Origin: JBMTVN01 sp046047235
GTDB lineage: Bacteria > Verrucomicrobiota > Verrucomicrobiia > Limisphaerales > JAHDYP01
Reading direction: 5' to 3'
DNA length: 64,000 bases
Assembly (NCBI GenBank): GCA_046047235.1
Contig: JBJOII010000020.1
Span: 1 to 64,000, forward strand
The notes under the pieces were generated by a model, which worked only from the letters and a program-made list of their open reading frames with translations, searched no databases and had not been told where the DNA came from. A program made the translations under genes and the position numbers. Below, piece by piece: positions 42,112 through 52,126 of this stretch (within the stretch, counting starts at the first letter, position 1; each line of letters opens with the position of its first letter).

Positions 42112-44157
42112 ATGACCGGCAATCGAACCGCGGTTAGGAACATCGGCATTGCAGCCCACATTGATGCCGGCAAGACCACACTGACTGAGCGCATTCTGTT
42201 CTACGCCGGGCTCCTGCACCGCATTGGTGAAGTCCATGATGGGGCAGCCCACATGGACTACATGCAGGAGGAGCAGGCCCACGGCATCACCATTACCTCG
42301 GCGGTGACCAAGGCGCGCTGGAAAGACCACACCATCCAGGTCGTCGATACCCCAGGGCATGTCGACTTCACCATCGAAGTCGAACGCAGCATGCGGGTCC
42401 TCGACAGCTGCATCGTAGTCCTGGATGCGGTCCGCGGCGTTGAACCTCAAACCGAAACGGTCTGGCGACAACGCACCAAGTTCGATCTGCCATCGCTGTT
42501 CTTCATCAACAAGACAGACCGGCTGGGAGCGTCCTTTGATCACGCCATGGAGACCGTCCGGCAGCGGCTGGGAGTCACCCCCGTCCCGGTGACGATCCCG
42601 TTGCCAGAACAACGTGCGGTGGTGGATCTCATCCACAAACAGCTCATCTCGTTCGGGGGAGCCCACGGGGAGGTCATCGAAACCACTCCCTGCGAAGGAG
42701 GCTGTTGGCAGAAGGTGAAGGCCCAACGCGAAAGCCTCCTACTGGAACTGGCAGAGCATGATGACACCCTCGCCGACGAGGTTCTGTCAGGAAGAGAGCC
42801 CGATCCGGAACTGGTTTGGTCAATCTTGGCCCGCTGCACTCAGGCACGGCTGGTGTTCCCGTGCTTTGGCGGTTCTGCGCTGCGGAACTTCGGCGTTCAG
42901 CCATTGATGGATGCCGTTGTCCGCCTGCTACCCGCCCCGTTGGATCGCCCTCCGTCACGCGCCCTGCGGATGGACGGGACGGAAGAAATGGTGGCGATGG
43001 AGGATGAGGGGTTGGTGACGGCTCTTGCGTTCAAGGTACAACGATGGGATGGCAGAAGGCATGTTTTCGTCCGCATCTACCGCGGCGTCGTGCTTCCCGG
43101 AAGCCCCGTAGCTTTCCTCAACGCACGCGGCGAAGTCATCAAGGAAACCGTCGCCCGCATCTTCGATATTGATGCGGACAGACGCGTAAAAATGGACCAG
43201 GCCGCGGCAGGCCAAATCGTACTGTTCGCCGGCCTGCGCTATGCGTCCACCGGCGACACGCTCTGCGACCCCGGCCATCTCCTGCAGCTGGAACGCATCG
43301 AGGCCCGGGAACCCGTGCTGAGCCTGGCAGTAGAACCCAGGACCACCGACCAACAGGACAAGTTTCTTGAGGCTCTGGAACGGCTCCAGGAGGAAGACCC
43401 GACCCTCCGCCTCGGCGAGAATCCCGACACCGGCCAACGCCTGCTCAGCGGCATGGGTGAACTCCACCTGCAAATCCTCGTAGAACGTCTCCAGCACGAA
43501 TACAAACTGGAAGTGCGCACCGGCCGCCCCGCCGTCGCCATGCGCGAGACCATCACCTGCGCCGCCCGAGGTTCCGCTCTCTTTCACCCTCCCCGTGACC
43601 CTGCCAACAAAAGTCCCGAACTCCGCGCCAAGGTGACCGCAAGCGTGGAACCCTGCGCCAGAGGATCAGGAAACAAGGTGCAGCTCGAGCCCGCAATTAT
43701 CCCCGCGGGCAGCACCTTGTCCGACAACCAACGAGAAGCCATAAGCAACGCCATCCGGGATACGCTGACAACCGGGCCTCTCGACGGCGCTCGCGTGCAG
43801 GACCTGCTGGTGAAAGTCGAGGAGGTGGAGCTTTTCGGCGCGGCCTCCACGTTGGATGCCCTGCAGGCAGCCACCTCACGAGCAGTCAATCAGGCGCTCG
43901 CCGCGGCAGGGCCGGCACTGCTCCAGCCGATCATGTCCACCGAGGTGATCGTGCCCGAGGAAAACCTGGGAACCGTATTGGGTGACTTGCAAAGCCGCCA
44001 TGCGGTTATCCACGATACCGGCAAATCCTCTGGACTCGCCACCATTCGCTGCGATGCCCCGCTTTCCCGGCTACTGGGCTACACCACTGAGCTCCGCAAT
44101 ATGACCCAAGGCAGGGGTAACTTCTCCACCCAATTCCTGCGCTTTGATATCTCCTAA
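42112..44157 (+). CDS. Elongation factor G paralogue
   Basis: The ATG at 42112 follows AAAGGG at suitable distance and gives 681 residues; a TTG at 42073 would add 13 residues and is less likely. G-domain motifs are AAHIDAGKTT, the switch II motif DTPGHVD and NKTD in place of the usual NKMD. Domains II to V follow, with RIYRGVVLPGS, GMGELHLQILVERLQHEY and the C-terminal LGDLQSRHAVI. The NKTD box and the phrases around GQIVLFAGLRYASTGDTL are closer to divergent second-copy EF-Gs (the group with mitochondrial EF-G2, which acts in ribosome recycling) than to housekeeping FusA. No ribosomal protein or tuf gene is nearby, supporting a secondary copy. Confidence 0.88.
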   Translation: MTGNRTAVRNIGIAAHIDAGKTTLTERILFYAGLLHRIGEVHDGAAHMDYMQEEQAHGITITSAVTKARWKDHTIQVVDTPGHVDFTIEVERSMRVLDSCIVVLDAVRGVEPQTETVWRQRTKFDLPSLFFINKTDRLGASFDHAMETVRQRLGVTPVPVTIPLPEQRAVVDLIHKQLISFGGAHGEVIETTPCEGGCWQKVKAQRESLLLELAEHDDTLADEVLSGREPDPELVWSILARCTQARLVFPCFGGSALRNFGVQPLMDAVVRLLPAPLDRPPSRALRMDGTEEMVAMEDEGLVTALAFKVQRWDGRRHVFVRIYRGVVLPGSPVAFLNARGEVIKETVARIFDIDADRRVKMDQAAAGQIVLFAGLRYASTGDTLCDPGHLLQLERIEAREPVLSLAVEPRTTDQQDKFLEALERLQEEDPTLRLGENPDTGQRLLSGMGELHLQILVERLQHEYKLEVRTGRPAVAMRETITCAARGSALFHPPRDPANKSPELRAKVTASVEPCARGSGNKVQLEPAIIPAGSTLSDNQREAISNAIRDTLTTGPLDGARVQDLLVKVEEVELFGAASTLDALQAATSRAVNQALAAAGPALLQPIMSTEVIVPEENLGTVLGDLQSRHAVIHDTGKSSGLATIRCDAPLSRLLGYTTELRNMTQGRGNFSTQFLRFDIS

Positions 44158-44191
44158 AACCAAGCCGGGGGACTCTACCTCCCCCACCCCG

Positions 44192-45142
44192 CTACGGCCT
44201 CCCGATCGGCGAATCATCACACTCCAAATCACCCGCAGCGTACTGAATGCCGTCCAGCAGATATCGTAGCATCGTAGGACTCAGATACGTATCGGGAAAA
44301 TGACTGGGCGAACAATAAAACACCCGCCCCTCACCGTGACGTCGAATCCACGAAACGTATCGCACATCATCATCTACCCTGCCCGAGGAGTCCTTTAGCT
44401 CTTTTGTATCCATGACCAGCAACGGCCTGAAATCCAATTTCGCGTAGGGCCCCTTGAACACATACGGCTCGTCGCGGTGGATGAACGGGCTGTGATCCCT
44501 GAAGGCCCGGGTCATCGGGTGTCCTTCATCAACAGGACGTAGCGTCACCTCCTGATTCGGCGGATGATAATCAAATGCCGCACCCACCATCGAGGTAACG
44601 GCCAGAGAGTTGTTCTGCATCACCACCCCGCCATGGAGCACCACCAGCCCCTTTCCCCCGGCAACAAAGCCCAACAGCGACCGCTCCAGCGTATCCGCCA
44701 TCACCTTCCGCTGTTCCTCGGACAGACCGCTGTATTTCCCGTTCTTCTCGATCTCGTCCAGGAACAAATCTCTTCTGGGCCCCACGGAACAATTGTTGTT
44801 CAAGACCAGCACATCGTATGTCTCCAGATTCGCCGGGAGCAGCGGCTCCAGATCCGAGGTCACATCAGCACTGTAAGCCCCCGACTTTTCCCCAACGATC
44901 TGCACCACCCGGTTCACGTGGGGAATCACCAGATGGTCGTAGCCCGTACGCAGGGAGAAAACCAGCACCCGGCGCTTGGCTGCAGTGGCTGTGGGACGGT
45001 CGGGAGCTCCTTCCCGCACCGTCTGCTCGTAGGCCGCGGACGGTGGGACGATGTCACTGGCGGCATAGGGCAATCTTTCCTCCCCTCCCAGAGCAACGGA
45101 ACATAAACACACCAGTCCAAGAACACTCAGCGCAGGCTTCAT
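44192..45142 (-). CDS. Secreted ThuA-like domain protein
   Basis: The 316-residue protein has a signal peptide (about 1-19) followed by the ThuA-like glutamine-amidotransferase-fold domain: RRVLVFSLRTGYDHLVIPHV, YDVLVLNNNCS, FVAGGKGLVVLHGG and the closing GRVFYCSPSHFPDTYL. ThuA-like domains occur widely in Verrucomicrobiota and Planctomycetes, often with carbohydrate genes; a catalytic role is not established. It is convergent with the EF-G paralogue and divergent from the phosphate genes. Confidence 0.88.
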   Translation of the reverse strand: MKPALSVLGLVCLCSVALGGEERLPYAASDIVPPSAAYEQTVREGAPDRPTATAAKRRVLVFSLRTGYDHLVIPHVNRVVQIVGEKSGAYSADVTSDLEPLLPANLETYDVLVLNNNCSVGPRRDLFLDEIEKNGKYSGLSEEQRKVMADTLERSLLGFVAGGKGLVVLHGGVVMQNNSLAVTSMVGAAFDYHPPNQEVTLRPVDEGHPMTRAFRDHSPFIHRDEPYVFKGPYAKLDFRPLLVMDTKELKDSSGRVDDDVRYVSWIRRHGEGRVFYCSPSHFPDTYLSPTMLRYLLDGIQYAAGDLECDDSPIGRP

Positions 45143-45346
45143 AGGCGATTCGTAGGATGAACGCTCGACAGCCTACTGCGCTTTGGCCCCCACCGTCACG
45201 CGCTTCTTCAAGAAACCACCCACAATTGCCCCTGCTTGCCCGTTCTCCTTTACTGATCCCTACAAGAACTTATGGACCGCGAGCAGACATTTGGCCATGC
45301 TCCTCGCCCGTGCAGAGCCTGGCGCAACCAAACTCAGGAGAAAGCC

Positions 45347-46021
45347 ATGTCCTCAATTAGCAATATCTTCGGCGAGTCGCCTTTTGTGACTCTCATCGCT
45401 CACGGCCGCAAAGTAAATGAGTGCATCCGGCTGCTGGACCCGCTCTTTCAGGCGGTGCTGGCCAACGACCTCCCCAAAGCCAGAGACATCGCGGACCAGA
45501 TCGAAGCCCTGGAAACCGAATCGGACGCACTACAAACCCATCTTCAGGAACAATTAGCCGCCCGCGCCTTAGTTCCTGTCGACAAGCAAGTCCTCTTCCA
45601 TGCCGTCGAGGAGCAGGATGCCATGGCGGACCGGGCCGAGGATATCGCCGTGGCCGCAACCTGCCGCAACCTGTCCCTGCCCCCTGAGCTGGCCACTGAA
45701 TTCCTCAGCTATCTCCGCAACACCATCAGCGCATGCGATCTGGTCGATGGAATAATGGATCGGATGGATCTGCTGTTGGAATCCTCATTCCAGGGAAGGG
45801 ATGCCTTGACGGTGTCCAAACTGATCACCGAAATCGACCAAAGAGAAGACGCCATCAAGGCGCAGCAGACGGCGCTCTCCCGCCAGCTTTATGGAAGCGA
45901 AACCTCGATCGAAGCCATCGACCTCCTGATCTGGATACAAATGCTCAGGGAACTGGGACGTCTGGCCCGGGCAGCCGATCGTACCGCCGGCAGCATCCGG
46001 CTCATGCTAAAGGGTTTTTAA
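45347..46021 (+). CDS. PhoU-like DUF47 protein, Pit-associated
   Basis: The start at 45347 has AGGAG six bases ahead, giving 224 residues. The protein is almost all helix, with repeating acidic and hydrophobic heptads (RDIADQIEALETESDAL, RAEDIAVAATCRN, ITEIDQREDAIKAQQ), as in the DUF47/TIGR00153 group of PhoU-like proteins. These bind metal ions and partner with Pit transporters, probably gating them. The Pit gene begins 62 bp downstream on the same strand, the standard arrangement. Confidence 0.9.
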   Translation: MSSISNIFGESPFVTLIAHGRKVNECIRLLDPLFQAVLANDLPKARDIADQIEALETESDALQTHLQEQLAARALVPVDKQVLFHAVEEQDAMADRAEDIAVAATCRNLSLPPELATEFLSYLRNTISACDLVDGIMDRMDLLLESSFQGRDALTVSKLITEIDQREDAIKAQQTALSRQLYGSETSIEAIDLLIWIQMLRELGRLARAADRTAGSIRLMLKGF

Positions 46022-46083
46022 CCTCCTCGTCATCCAAACCGCACCCGATCGAAGAATAGGACGCGGAAACTTTTCATTCGTTT

Positions 46084-47505
46084 ATGATTCTACTTGCTGA
46101 AGTCGTCTTACCCCACGGCACCATTCTCCTGACACTGGCCATCGTTTTCGGCCTATACATGGCCTGGAGCATCGGCGCCAACGACGTCGCCAATGCCATG
46201 GGAACGTCCGTCGGATCCGGGGCCCTTACACTCAAGAAAGCAGTCATCATCGCCGCAGTCATGGAGCTGGCAGGAGCCGTCTTTCTAGGCGTCCACGTGA
46301 CCGAAACCGTCCGCAAAGGCATTTTTGATCCACAGGCCTTTCAACCTTTGCAGCTCGCTTTGGGCTTCCTGGCAGCCTTGCTAGCCGCGGCCGTTTGGCT
46401 GCAAGTCGCCACGTTCTTCGGTTGGCCTGTCTCAACCACGCACTCCATCGTGGGTGCGATTGTCGGTGTAGGTATAGTCATTGGCGGCACCAGCGTTATT
46501 CACTGGGATGTCGTAATCAGCATCGTTTTAAGCTGGGTCACCTCCCCGCTGTGCGGCGGCATACTGGCCTTCGGCATCTTTCGCCTGATCCAATGGAAGA
46601 TCATCAACCGCAAAAACCCTTTGCGGGAGGCCTATATATGGATTCCGATCCTGGTCTTCTATGTCGGCTTCATTCTCGCCATGGTCATCGTGTTCAAGGG
46701 ACTCAAAAACCTGGGGCTGAACTTCAAACTGCCCCAGGCCCTGCTGATCTCCACGGCCTTTGGCCTCGTGCTGAGTGGCTTTGCCTATGCCTGGATCAGC
46801 AAGCTGCGCGTTCAGCATGAGCGGGAACGCAAGGAACGAGGCATTGAATTGACCGGGGAAGATGAGGAAGGGATTCCCTTCGTCCGCAAAAACGACCCCG
46901 AGAAAAAGGTCGAGATGCGCCCCGCCCTCGTCGCCGGATCAGAACTCCCCGCCAAGCGCTGGGAATACCGACGCCATTTCGAATTTGAGAAAGTCGAAAC
47001 CATGTTCTGCGGCATGCTTGTGCTGAGTGCCTGCTTCCTTGCGTTCGCCCACGGAGCCAATGACGTGGCGAATTCGATCGGACCGTTGGCTGCAGTCATT
47101 GAACTGGCTCGCACCGGCGCCGTGGCAGCCAAGAGCCAGGTACCGCTGTGGATTCTGGTGCTCGGCGGAGCAGGCATCGTCCTTGGCCTCGCCACCTGGG
47201 GCTACAAGGTCATCGAGACCATCGGAAAGAAAATCACCCAGCTCACACCCAGCCGCGGATTCGCCGCGAATATTGCCGCCGCCACCACCATCGTGCTCGC
47301 CAGCCGACTCGGCTTTCCCATCTCAACCACTCACGTGCTGGTGGGTTGCGTCCTTGGTATCGGCCTGGCCCGCGGCATTGAAAACCTCAACCTGCGCATG
47401 ATTCGGGACATCGCAATCTCCTGGCTCGTCACCATCCCTGCGGGAGCCGGTCTCGCTGCGGTGTTCTACTGGATGCTCAACGCCTGGCTTGGCGGGGCAG
47501 CCTGA
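46084..47505 (+). CDS. Low-affinity inorganic phosphate transporter, Pit/PHO4 family
   Basis: The 473-residue membrane protein shows the duplicated PHO4 signature: SIGANDVANAMGTSVGSGALT near residue 30 and FAHGANDVANSIGPL near residue 320. Each is followed by a second-half repeat ending GWPVSTTHSIVGAIVG and GFPISTTHVLVGCVLG. About ten to eleven transmembrane helices surround a cytoplasmic loop of charged residues (about 235-300). Pit proteins import phosphate, usually as a metal-phosphate complex with protons or Na+. It follows its PhoU-like partner. Confidence 0.95.
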   Translation: MILLAEVVLPHGTILLTLAIVFGLYMAWSIGANDVANAMGTSVGSGALTLKKAVIIAAVMELAGAVFLGVHVTETVRKGIFDPQAFQPLQLALGFLAALLAAAVWLQVATFFGWPVSTTHSIVGAIVGVGIVIGGTSVIHWDVVISIVLSWVTSPLCGGILAFGIFRLIQWKIINRKNPLREAYIWIPILVFYVGFILAMVIVFKGLKNLGLNFKLPQALLISTAFGLVLSGFAYAWISKLRVQHERERKERGIELTGEDEEGIPFVRKNDPEKKVEMRPALVAGSELPAKRWEYRRHFEFEKVETMFCGMLVLSACFLAFAHGANDVANSIGPLAAVIELARTGAVAAKSQVPLWILVLGGAGIVLGLATWGYKVIETIGKKITQLTPSRGFAANIAAATTIVLASRLGFPISTTHVLVGCVLGIGLARGIENLNLRMIRDIAISWLVTIPAGAGLAAVFYWMLNAWLGGAA

Positions 47506-47571
47506 TCCACAGCGACCAGCCGGGTCAGCCTCCAACGACACCCCGGGATCGGGCCTAGTTGAATCGGCGGA

Positions 47572-48021
47572 TCAAACAGCGTATTTCGCCGCAACCCAAT
47601 CCGGGATGAGCTCAGCTCGACCCGTCTCCATGCTGACGAGGGTGTAATCGCACCAGCCCTCGCAGACCAGTTTGGCCGGCTCACCCCGATGCATCTCGAA
47701 GCGCACGCGAACCCCCTTGCGTTGGAACTCCTCGATCCAGGTCGTCACGGTAAACCGATCCCCCATCTTTAGGGCACGTTTGTAATCGAAGAACGAGGCC
47801 TTGGTAAACCAACCGTAGCCGCGCTCCATGAACTCCTCCATGGAGATACCATAGCAGCGTTCCATCTGGTCGTAGCGGGCCGCCAGCACATAGTCGAAAT
47901 ACCGGCTGCCGTGGACGTGCTGGTTCAGGTCGATGTCATCAGGCCGAACGCGAAGTTCACTGGTGAACCGTGTCCGCCCGGGATGGGTCGTGCTGACCGG
48001 CTTGTCTACTGTGTGTTGCAT
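47572..48021 (-). CDS. Acyl-CoA thioesterase of the 4HBT hotdog family
   Basis: The ATG at 48021 gives 149 residues; longer readings run into the neighbouring gene. The hotdog motif VRPDDIDLNQHVHGSRYFDYVLAARYD includes the catalytic Asp region of 4-hydroxybenzoyl-CoA-type thioesterases. The beta-sheet core (FTVTTWIEEFQRKGVRVRFEM) matches the fold. Substrate choice cannot be read from sequence; small YbgC-like members act on short acyl-CoAs. Its ATG lies five bases behind the stop codon of the ceramidase-like gene, so the two may be co-translated. Confidence 0.9.
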   Translation of the reverse strand: MQHTVDKPVSTTHPGRTRFTSELRVRPDDIDLNQHVHGSRYFDYVLAARYDQMERCYGISMEEFMERGYGWFTKASFFDYKRALKMGDRFTVTTWIEEFQRKGVRVRFEMHRGEPAKLVCEGWCDYTLVSMETGRAELIPDWVAAKYAV

Positions 48022-48026
48022 CGTCA

Positions 48027-49331
48027 CTACTGTTGGGCGTGACCTTGGGGTCTCGGTGCGTCGGCTACCAGCTTCAAGGACTCCTCGATCAAAATTTCCC
48101 CCGTCATTTCGCCAAGGCAGACCCGACTGATATAGTCGTAGCGCTTGAAACTCTGCCAATCCACCTTGGCCATGATGTAACCGAATGCATCATTGGTAAG
48201 TCCAAAGAGCAGGTTGTGTTCCCCGTGCATCTTGCGCTTGAGGTAGAATCCCAAGTTCGGCAGAGCTTCCCCGGGTATGGTCAGGATCTGGGCGTTACCC
48301 AGGTTCACCAGGTTCAGGCGCGTCGAAACAACACCCGCACCTGCGTCCTGATGTTTCAATGGCGAATGAGCCAGGACAAACCGAAGCTCAGGTGAGTCCA
48401 CCGGCAATTCAATCACCCGCGAGTCGCAGGTCAATGCCGGCTCAGCCTGCAAAGGAGCCTCGGACACAATCCTGATCGACTCGTCAGCCAGCAGGTGACC
48501 AATGCGCACACACTCGTCCCAGCGACGCAGGTCATCGCCGCCCGCTGCATCCCGGTTATCCGCTGTTACCATGCCACCTTGTGCGCTGTTCATGAAAATA
48601 CCCACCCCCCCTCCCAGCTCCGTAATCCGGTCATACAACGGTCCGATCAGGTCGGGGCTGACTATTCCCAGATCGTTTCCCAACACTTCGGGATGGATCG
48701 CGTAGTTGACCAAAGTGGCGATGGGCTTGGCGTTCAACGCGACGGCCTGGATCACGTGACAGCGCGGATCATAAAGGGCAGGCGCGTAGTAGTTGTAGGC
48801 GATCTTCCCCCTGGCCTCCCCGGTGGCGATCCGCACCGACGCAGGCTGCAGGGATTCCACTGCCTCCTGCACTGCCTCCACCGCCCTCGCACAAACCCAG
48901 TCCAGATACTTCAGATCCGCCGAAGTCCTGCCCTGCTCGTCCGGAAAGGCATAACAATCCGGTGCGCTATGGGTGTGCGATGCGCCAATCAGGATGTGGT
49001 CCGCCGGGATGCCCTTTACCCCGGCGCGCACCTTGTCCCCCAACACCGCCGGGAATCCGAGGAAATCGGTCGACACGATCGCCACCCTCGTCGCCCCTTG
49101 TTCAAGGACCAGTGCCCGGACATTCAGCTCACCCAGCTTCTGGGAAGACGGTGCCGACGGCCCCATGCCACCGGACACCGGCAACAAGGGATCCGGCGTC
49201 ACGACCCGAACACCAACCCCAGCCCGGAAGCCTGCAGCTGAAACCGCCGGCACCAGCGACGACAGCAGCGCTACCAGAGCAACCACATTGCAAAACAGGA
49301 CCGTTTTTCGAACGCAACGAGCGGTGATCAT
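48027..49331 (-). CDS. Secreted neutral/alkaline ceramidase-like protein
   Basis: The start at 49331 gives 434 residues with a signal peptide (about 1-32); ATG/TTG codons up to 49403 are alternatives. The neutral-ceramidase N-terminal domain is recognisable from AGVGVRVVTPDP, RALVLEQGATRVAIVSTDFLG and the zinc-binding IGASHTHSAPD. Further conserved parts are YAIHPEVLGNDLGIVSPDL and LTIPGEALPNLGF. True neutral ceramidases are longer and end in an immunoglobulin-like domain; this shorter form is common in Planctomycetes and Verrucomicrobiota and its substrate is unproven. The 284-bp gap ahead of it holds no gene. Confidence 0.85.
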   Translation of the reverse strand: MITARCVRKTVLFCNVVALVALLSSLVPAVSAAGFRAGVGVRVVTPDPLLPVSGGMGPSAPSSQKLGELNVRALVLEQGATRVAIVSTDFLGFPAVLGDKVRAGVKGIPADHILIGASHTHSAPDCYAFPDEQGRTSADLKYLDWVCARAVEAVQEAVESLQPASVRIATGEARGKIAYNYYAPALYDPRCHVIQAVALNAKPIATLVNYAIHPEVLGNDLGIVSPDLIGPLYDRITELGGGVGIFMNSAQGGMVTADNRDAAGGDDLRRWDECVRIGHLLADESIRIVSEAPLQAEPALTCDSRVIELPVDSPELRFVLAHSPLKHQDAGAGVVSTRLNLVNLGNAQILTIPGEALPNLGFYLKRKMHGEHNLLFGLTNDAFGYIMAKVDWQSFKRYDYISRVCLGEMTGEILIEESLKLVADAPRPQGHAQQ

Positions 49332-49615
49332 GTGCAGGCGGATACCCGCTTTCAGCGCACAGGTCCAGATGAATCCCATCCAAGCCAAGCCCCGATCATT
49401 CAAAAATCAGAGAACCACCAATCAGCACGAATGCAGAGAGATCGACCGTCCATATTGGGAACCCCTCATATCGGGAGCAGGTTGCGCGATCCGGATGGTC
49501 CACGGAACGGCCATTTTCACGCTGTGTGTTGGGCTTGTCTTGGTTTCGTGCCGGCACTCGCTAATCCGGAGTGCGAAAACTCAAGGCTTCGGAATCTCCA
49601 CTCAGGGAACGCCCC

Positions 49616-51970
49616 CTAGGCCGGACCTGATGAGGACCCGTTAAATCGCGTTCGCAGCATTCGATCGTCGTCCGGCGAGATGAAGATCTGTTTCACGGTC
49701 GCAAGAAATCTCTCATTCTTAAAAGGCTTTTCCAGACACGCATCCACGTTCCTGGCGTCCAGGGACTCCCTGATCTCCTGATCGAAAAAGGCACTCATGG
49801 CAAGAATAGGCATGCTTGGACAGATCTGCCTGAAAACCCGGACAAATTCCTCTCCATTCATATGCGGCATGTGGATATCGACCAACACCGCCCCGAGGCT
49901 ATCGCGCAGCCCAAGAGCGAGCTTAAGCCCCTCTTTGCCGTCCGAGGCCTGCACAGTGCGGTAACCATCGTGTTCCAGGAGTGCAACAAGACCTTCCCTC
50001 AGCATGAGATCATCCTCGATAATCAGGACCTGACGAGGCGTATCACTGGCCGGCGCGGATGGCTCCCGCATCTCACCACGATCACTGGCAATCCCCGCTC
50101 CCTGCTGCAGCGGAAGAAACACCTCGAACCGTGTCCCCTGCCCTACCTGGCTATCCACCGTAACCGCACCCTTGTGCGCCTTGACAATCCCGATCACCGT
50201 GGACAGGCCAAGACCGGTTCCCTTCTGCGCCCCCTTGGTGGTAAAGAATGGCTCGAATATACGCTCCAACACTTCAGGAGGGATACCCGTACCAGCATCC
50301 TGAAAACTCAATCTCGCATAGGTCCCCTCAGCGAGTTTCCCCAAGGCGGGATTAGACCGGCCGGCATTCGATTGCAACTCGACAAGGCCCAGCTCGATGT
50401 CCAGCACGCCCCCCTCCGGCATCGCATCCCTCGCGTTGACACAAAGGTTCAGAATGACCTGGTACAGCTGCGTCCGGTTTCCTATCACCTGAACGGGCTG
50501 TGACGTCCGGGTACGGAAGTTGGTCTTGATGCTCTTAGGGAAGGAATGCCCGATAAAGCGGAGCGTTTCCTGCAACAGTTGATCCACGCGAACTGCACCC
50601 CGCACCGCTTCCTTGTCTCCCTTGGCGAAAGTCAGGAGCTGCCTCAGCATCTCGGTGGCCCTCTGCAGCCCCGCCATCATCTGGCCGAGTATCTCCCCCT
50701 GCTGCGGCACCTCAGTGCGCAAAACCTCCACACCAAGCATCATGGGAGTCAGTGTATTGTTGAGGTCATGAGCCAGCCCACCTGCCAGATTGCCGATGCT
50801 CTCCAGCCGCTGGGCCCTGCGCTCCACCAACTCTCTTGAGAGTCGCTCCGTCACATCGCGGGCTACCGCGATGAAAAGCCGTTCGTTCCCTATCCCTGGC
50901 ACGCTCTGGATAACAAGTTCAGCAGTAAGCCGAACCCCGTCTTTTCGCTGCATCTGGATGTTGAGCTGCTGGGCCTCTGGCAAACCCCCGTCTGGCCTGT
51001 TGAGCAGCTGCAGCATCCGATCCTGACTGAGTTCGGGCGAAATGCCGACCAGGGACAACTGCCTGAACTCGTCCTCGGTGTAGCCCAGTTTGTCCTTGGC
51101 GCCCGTATTGGCATACCGAAACTTGAGTTCACCCTCGGCGAAAATAAACACTAGATCATCCATCGAGTCCAAGGCCAGCAGGGTCGACTGCAACTCAGCC
51201 GTACGCTTGCGGATCTGCACCTCAAGCGATTCCGTCATGAGCGTCAGTGATCTGCTCAGACTCTGAATCTCACTCGGACCCCGCTCATATCCGGCATACT
51301 GCACCCCTTCTTTCAATGAAGCCTCTGCCTGCCTCGCCAGCTGCCGGATCGGATGTATGATAAAGCGATGCAAGATCCAGAGCACGAGGCCAAGTGACGC
51401 CGCCAAAATGACCAGGGAGACTTTGAACAAGATCCGTCCCCTCTCCTCCGCGCCAGCCACGCTGCGAGCTTCCTCATCAACCTCCTCCTGAACCACCCTC
51501 TTGAGTTCAAGAAAGTCACCTAGCACCTCAAATGACAATGCATCAAAGCGATCAATCAATCCTTCCTCCAGAAGCGCGTCCTGCCCGGATGCACCGGTAA
51601 CCAATTTACAAAAATCCGACATCAAGCCGAGGCTCCTGACAAACTCCCCCACCTGAGGTTCAAACGTCGATCCTACTGCAACCTCCTTGAACGCAAAAAA
51701 GTCCCGTTCTACGACGGCGAATGAGTTGAGGAAAACGTCCTGAAGTTGATACTGCCCAGAGGCGATGTAGATGTCCGCCAGGGTGAAGAAGGATCTCAGA
51801 CTGGTATCGAGGTGCCCCAGCTCGTTGTTGCGTTTCTCGGCCGCAGCATATTCCCTGAGTTCACGCCTGACGATGATGCCGTTGGAGCGGTTGAGCGAAT
51901 CCACCACCAGCCCAAGCAGCGTTGAGTAAACCACACAGAGGAAAACGAAACCTTTGATGCTCAGCTTCAT
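49616..51970 (-). CDS. Hybrid sensor histidine kinase with C-terminal receiver
   Basis: The ATG at 51970, with AGGGA just upstream, gives 784 residues. Order: transmembrane helix (about 5-25), a periplasmic helical sensor (26-180), a second helix (about 183-205), a HAMP-like linker, a PAS domain (about 265-380), HisKA with GGLAHDLNNTL (H401), HATPase with N-box VNARDAMP (about N512) and GTGLGLSTV, and a receiver whose phospho-acceptor lies in VLVDIHMP (D698) with the conserved Lys in EKPF. The HDLNN box is of the NtrB-like type. No DNA-binding regulator is adjacent, so the output partner is unknown. The next genes on the same strand, upstream, encode an exported protein and a porin. Confidence 0.94.
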   Translation of the reverse strand: MKLSIKGFVFLCVVYSTLLGLVVDSLNRSNGIIVRRELREYAAAEKRNNELGHLDTSLRSFFTLADIYIASGQYQLQDVFLNSFAVVERDFFAFKEVAVGSTFEPQVGEFVRSLGLMSDFCKLVTGASGQDALLEEGLIDRFDALSFEVLGDFLELKRVVQEEVDEEARSVAGAEERGRILFKVSLVILAASLGLVLWILHRFIIHPIRQLARQAEASLKEGVQYAGYERGPSEIQSLSRSLTLMTESLEVQIRKRTAELQSTLLALDSMDDLVFIFAEGELKFRYANTGAKDKLGYTEDEFRQLSLVGISPELSQDRMLQLLNRPDGGLPEAQQLNIQMQRKDGVRLTAELVIQSVPGIGNERLFIAVARDVTERLSRELVERRAQRLESIGNLAGGLAHDLNNTLTPMMLGVEVLRTEVPQQGEILGQMMAGLQRATEMLRQLLTFAKGDKEAVRGAVRVDQLLQETLRFIGHSFPKSIKTNFRTRTSQPVQVIGNRTQLYQVILNLCVNARDAMPEGGVLDIELGLVELQSNAGRSNPALGKLAEGTYARLSFQDAGTGIPPEVLERIFEPFFTTKGAQKGTGLGLSTVIGIVKAHKGAVTVDSQVGQGTRFEVFLPLQQGAGIASDRGEMREPSAPASDTPRQVLIIEDDLMLREGLVALLEHDGYRTVQASDGKEGLKLALGLRDSLGAVLVDIHMPHMNGEEFVRVFRQICPSMPILAMSAFFDQEIRESLDARNVDACLEKPFKNERFLATVKQIFISPDDDRMLRTRFNGSSSGPA

Positions 51971-52126
51971 CGATTCCCTGTGCAGGCGGATCCAGAATGA
52001 GAAGGCGCGTCGTTCCGCCACCTTAGGGAGTTGAAATACCCCTCAAAAACCCGCCTCCCCTCGCCCATGGCCGCCTCTTCATGCAGACAAGGCGGAGAAC
52101 ACCGCGAGTAGTTTCGGGCCTGTCCT

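Noticed and set aside
44158..44191. GGGGGA...TCCCCC hairpin between convergent genes
   Set aside because: The stem is short and no T-run follows on either strand, so it was not called a terminator.
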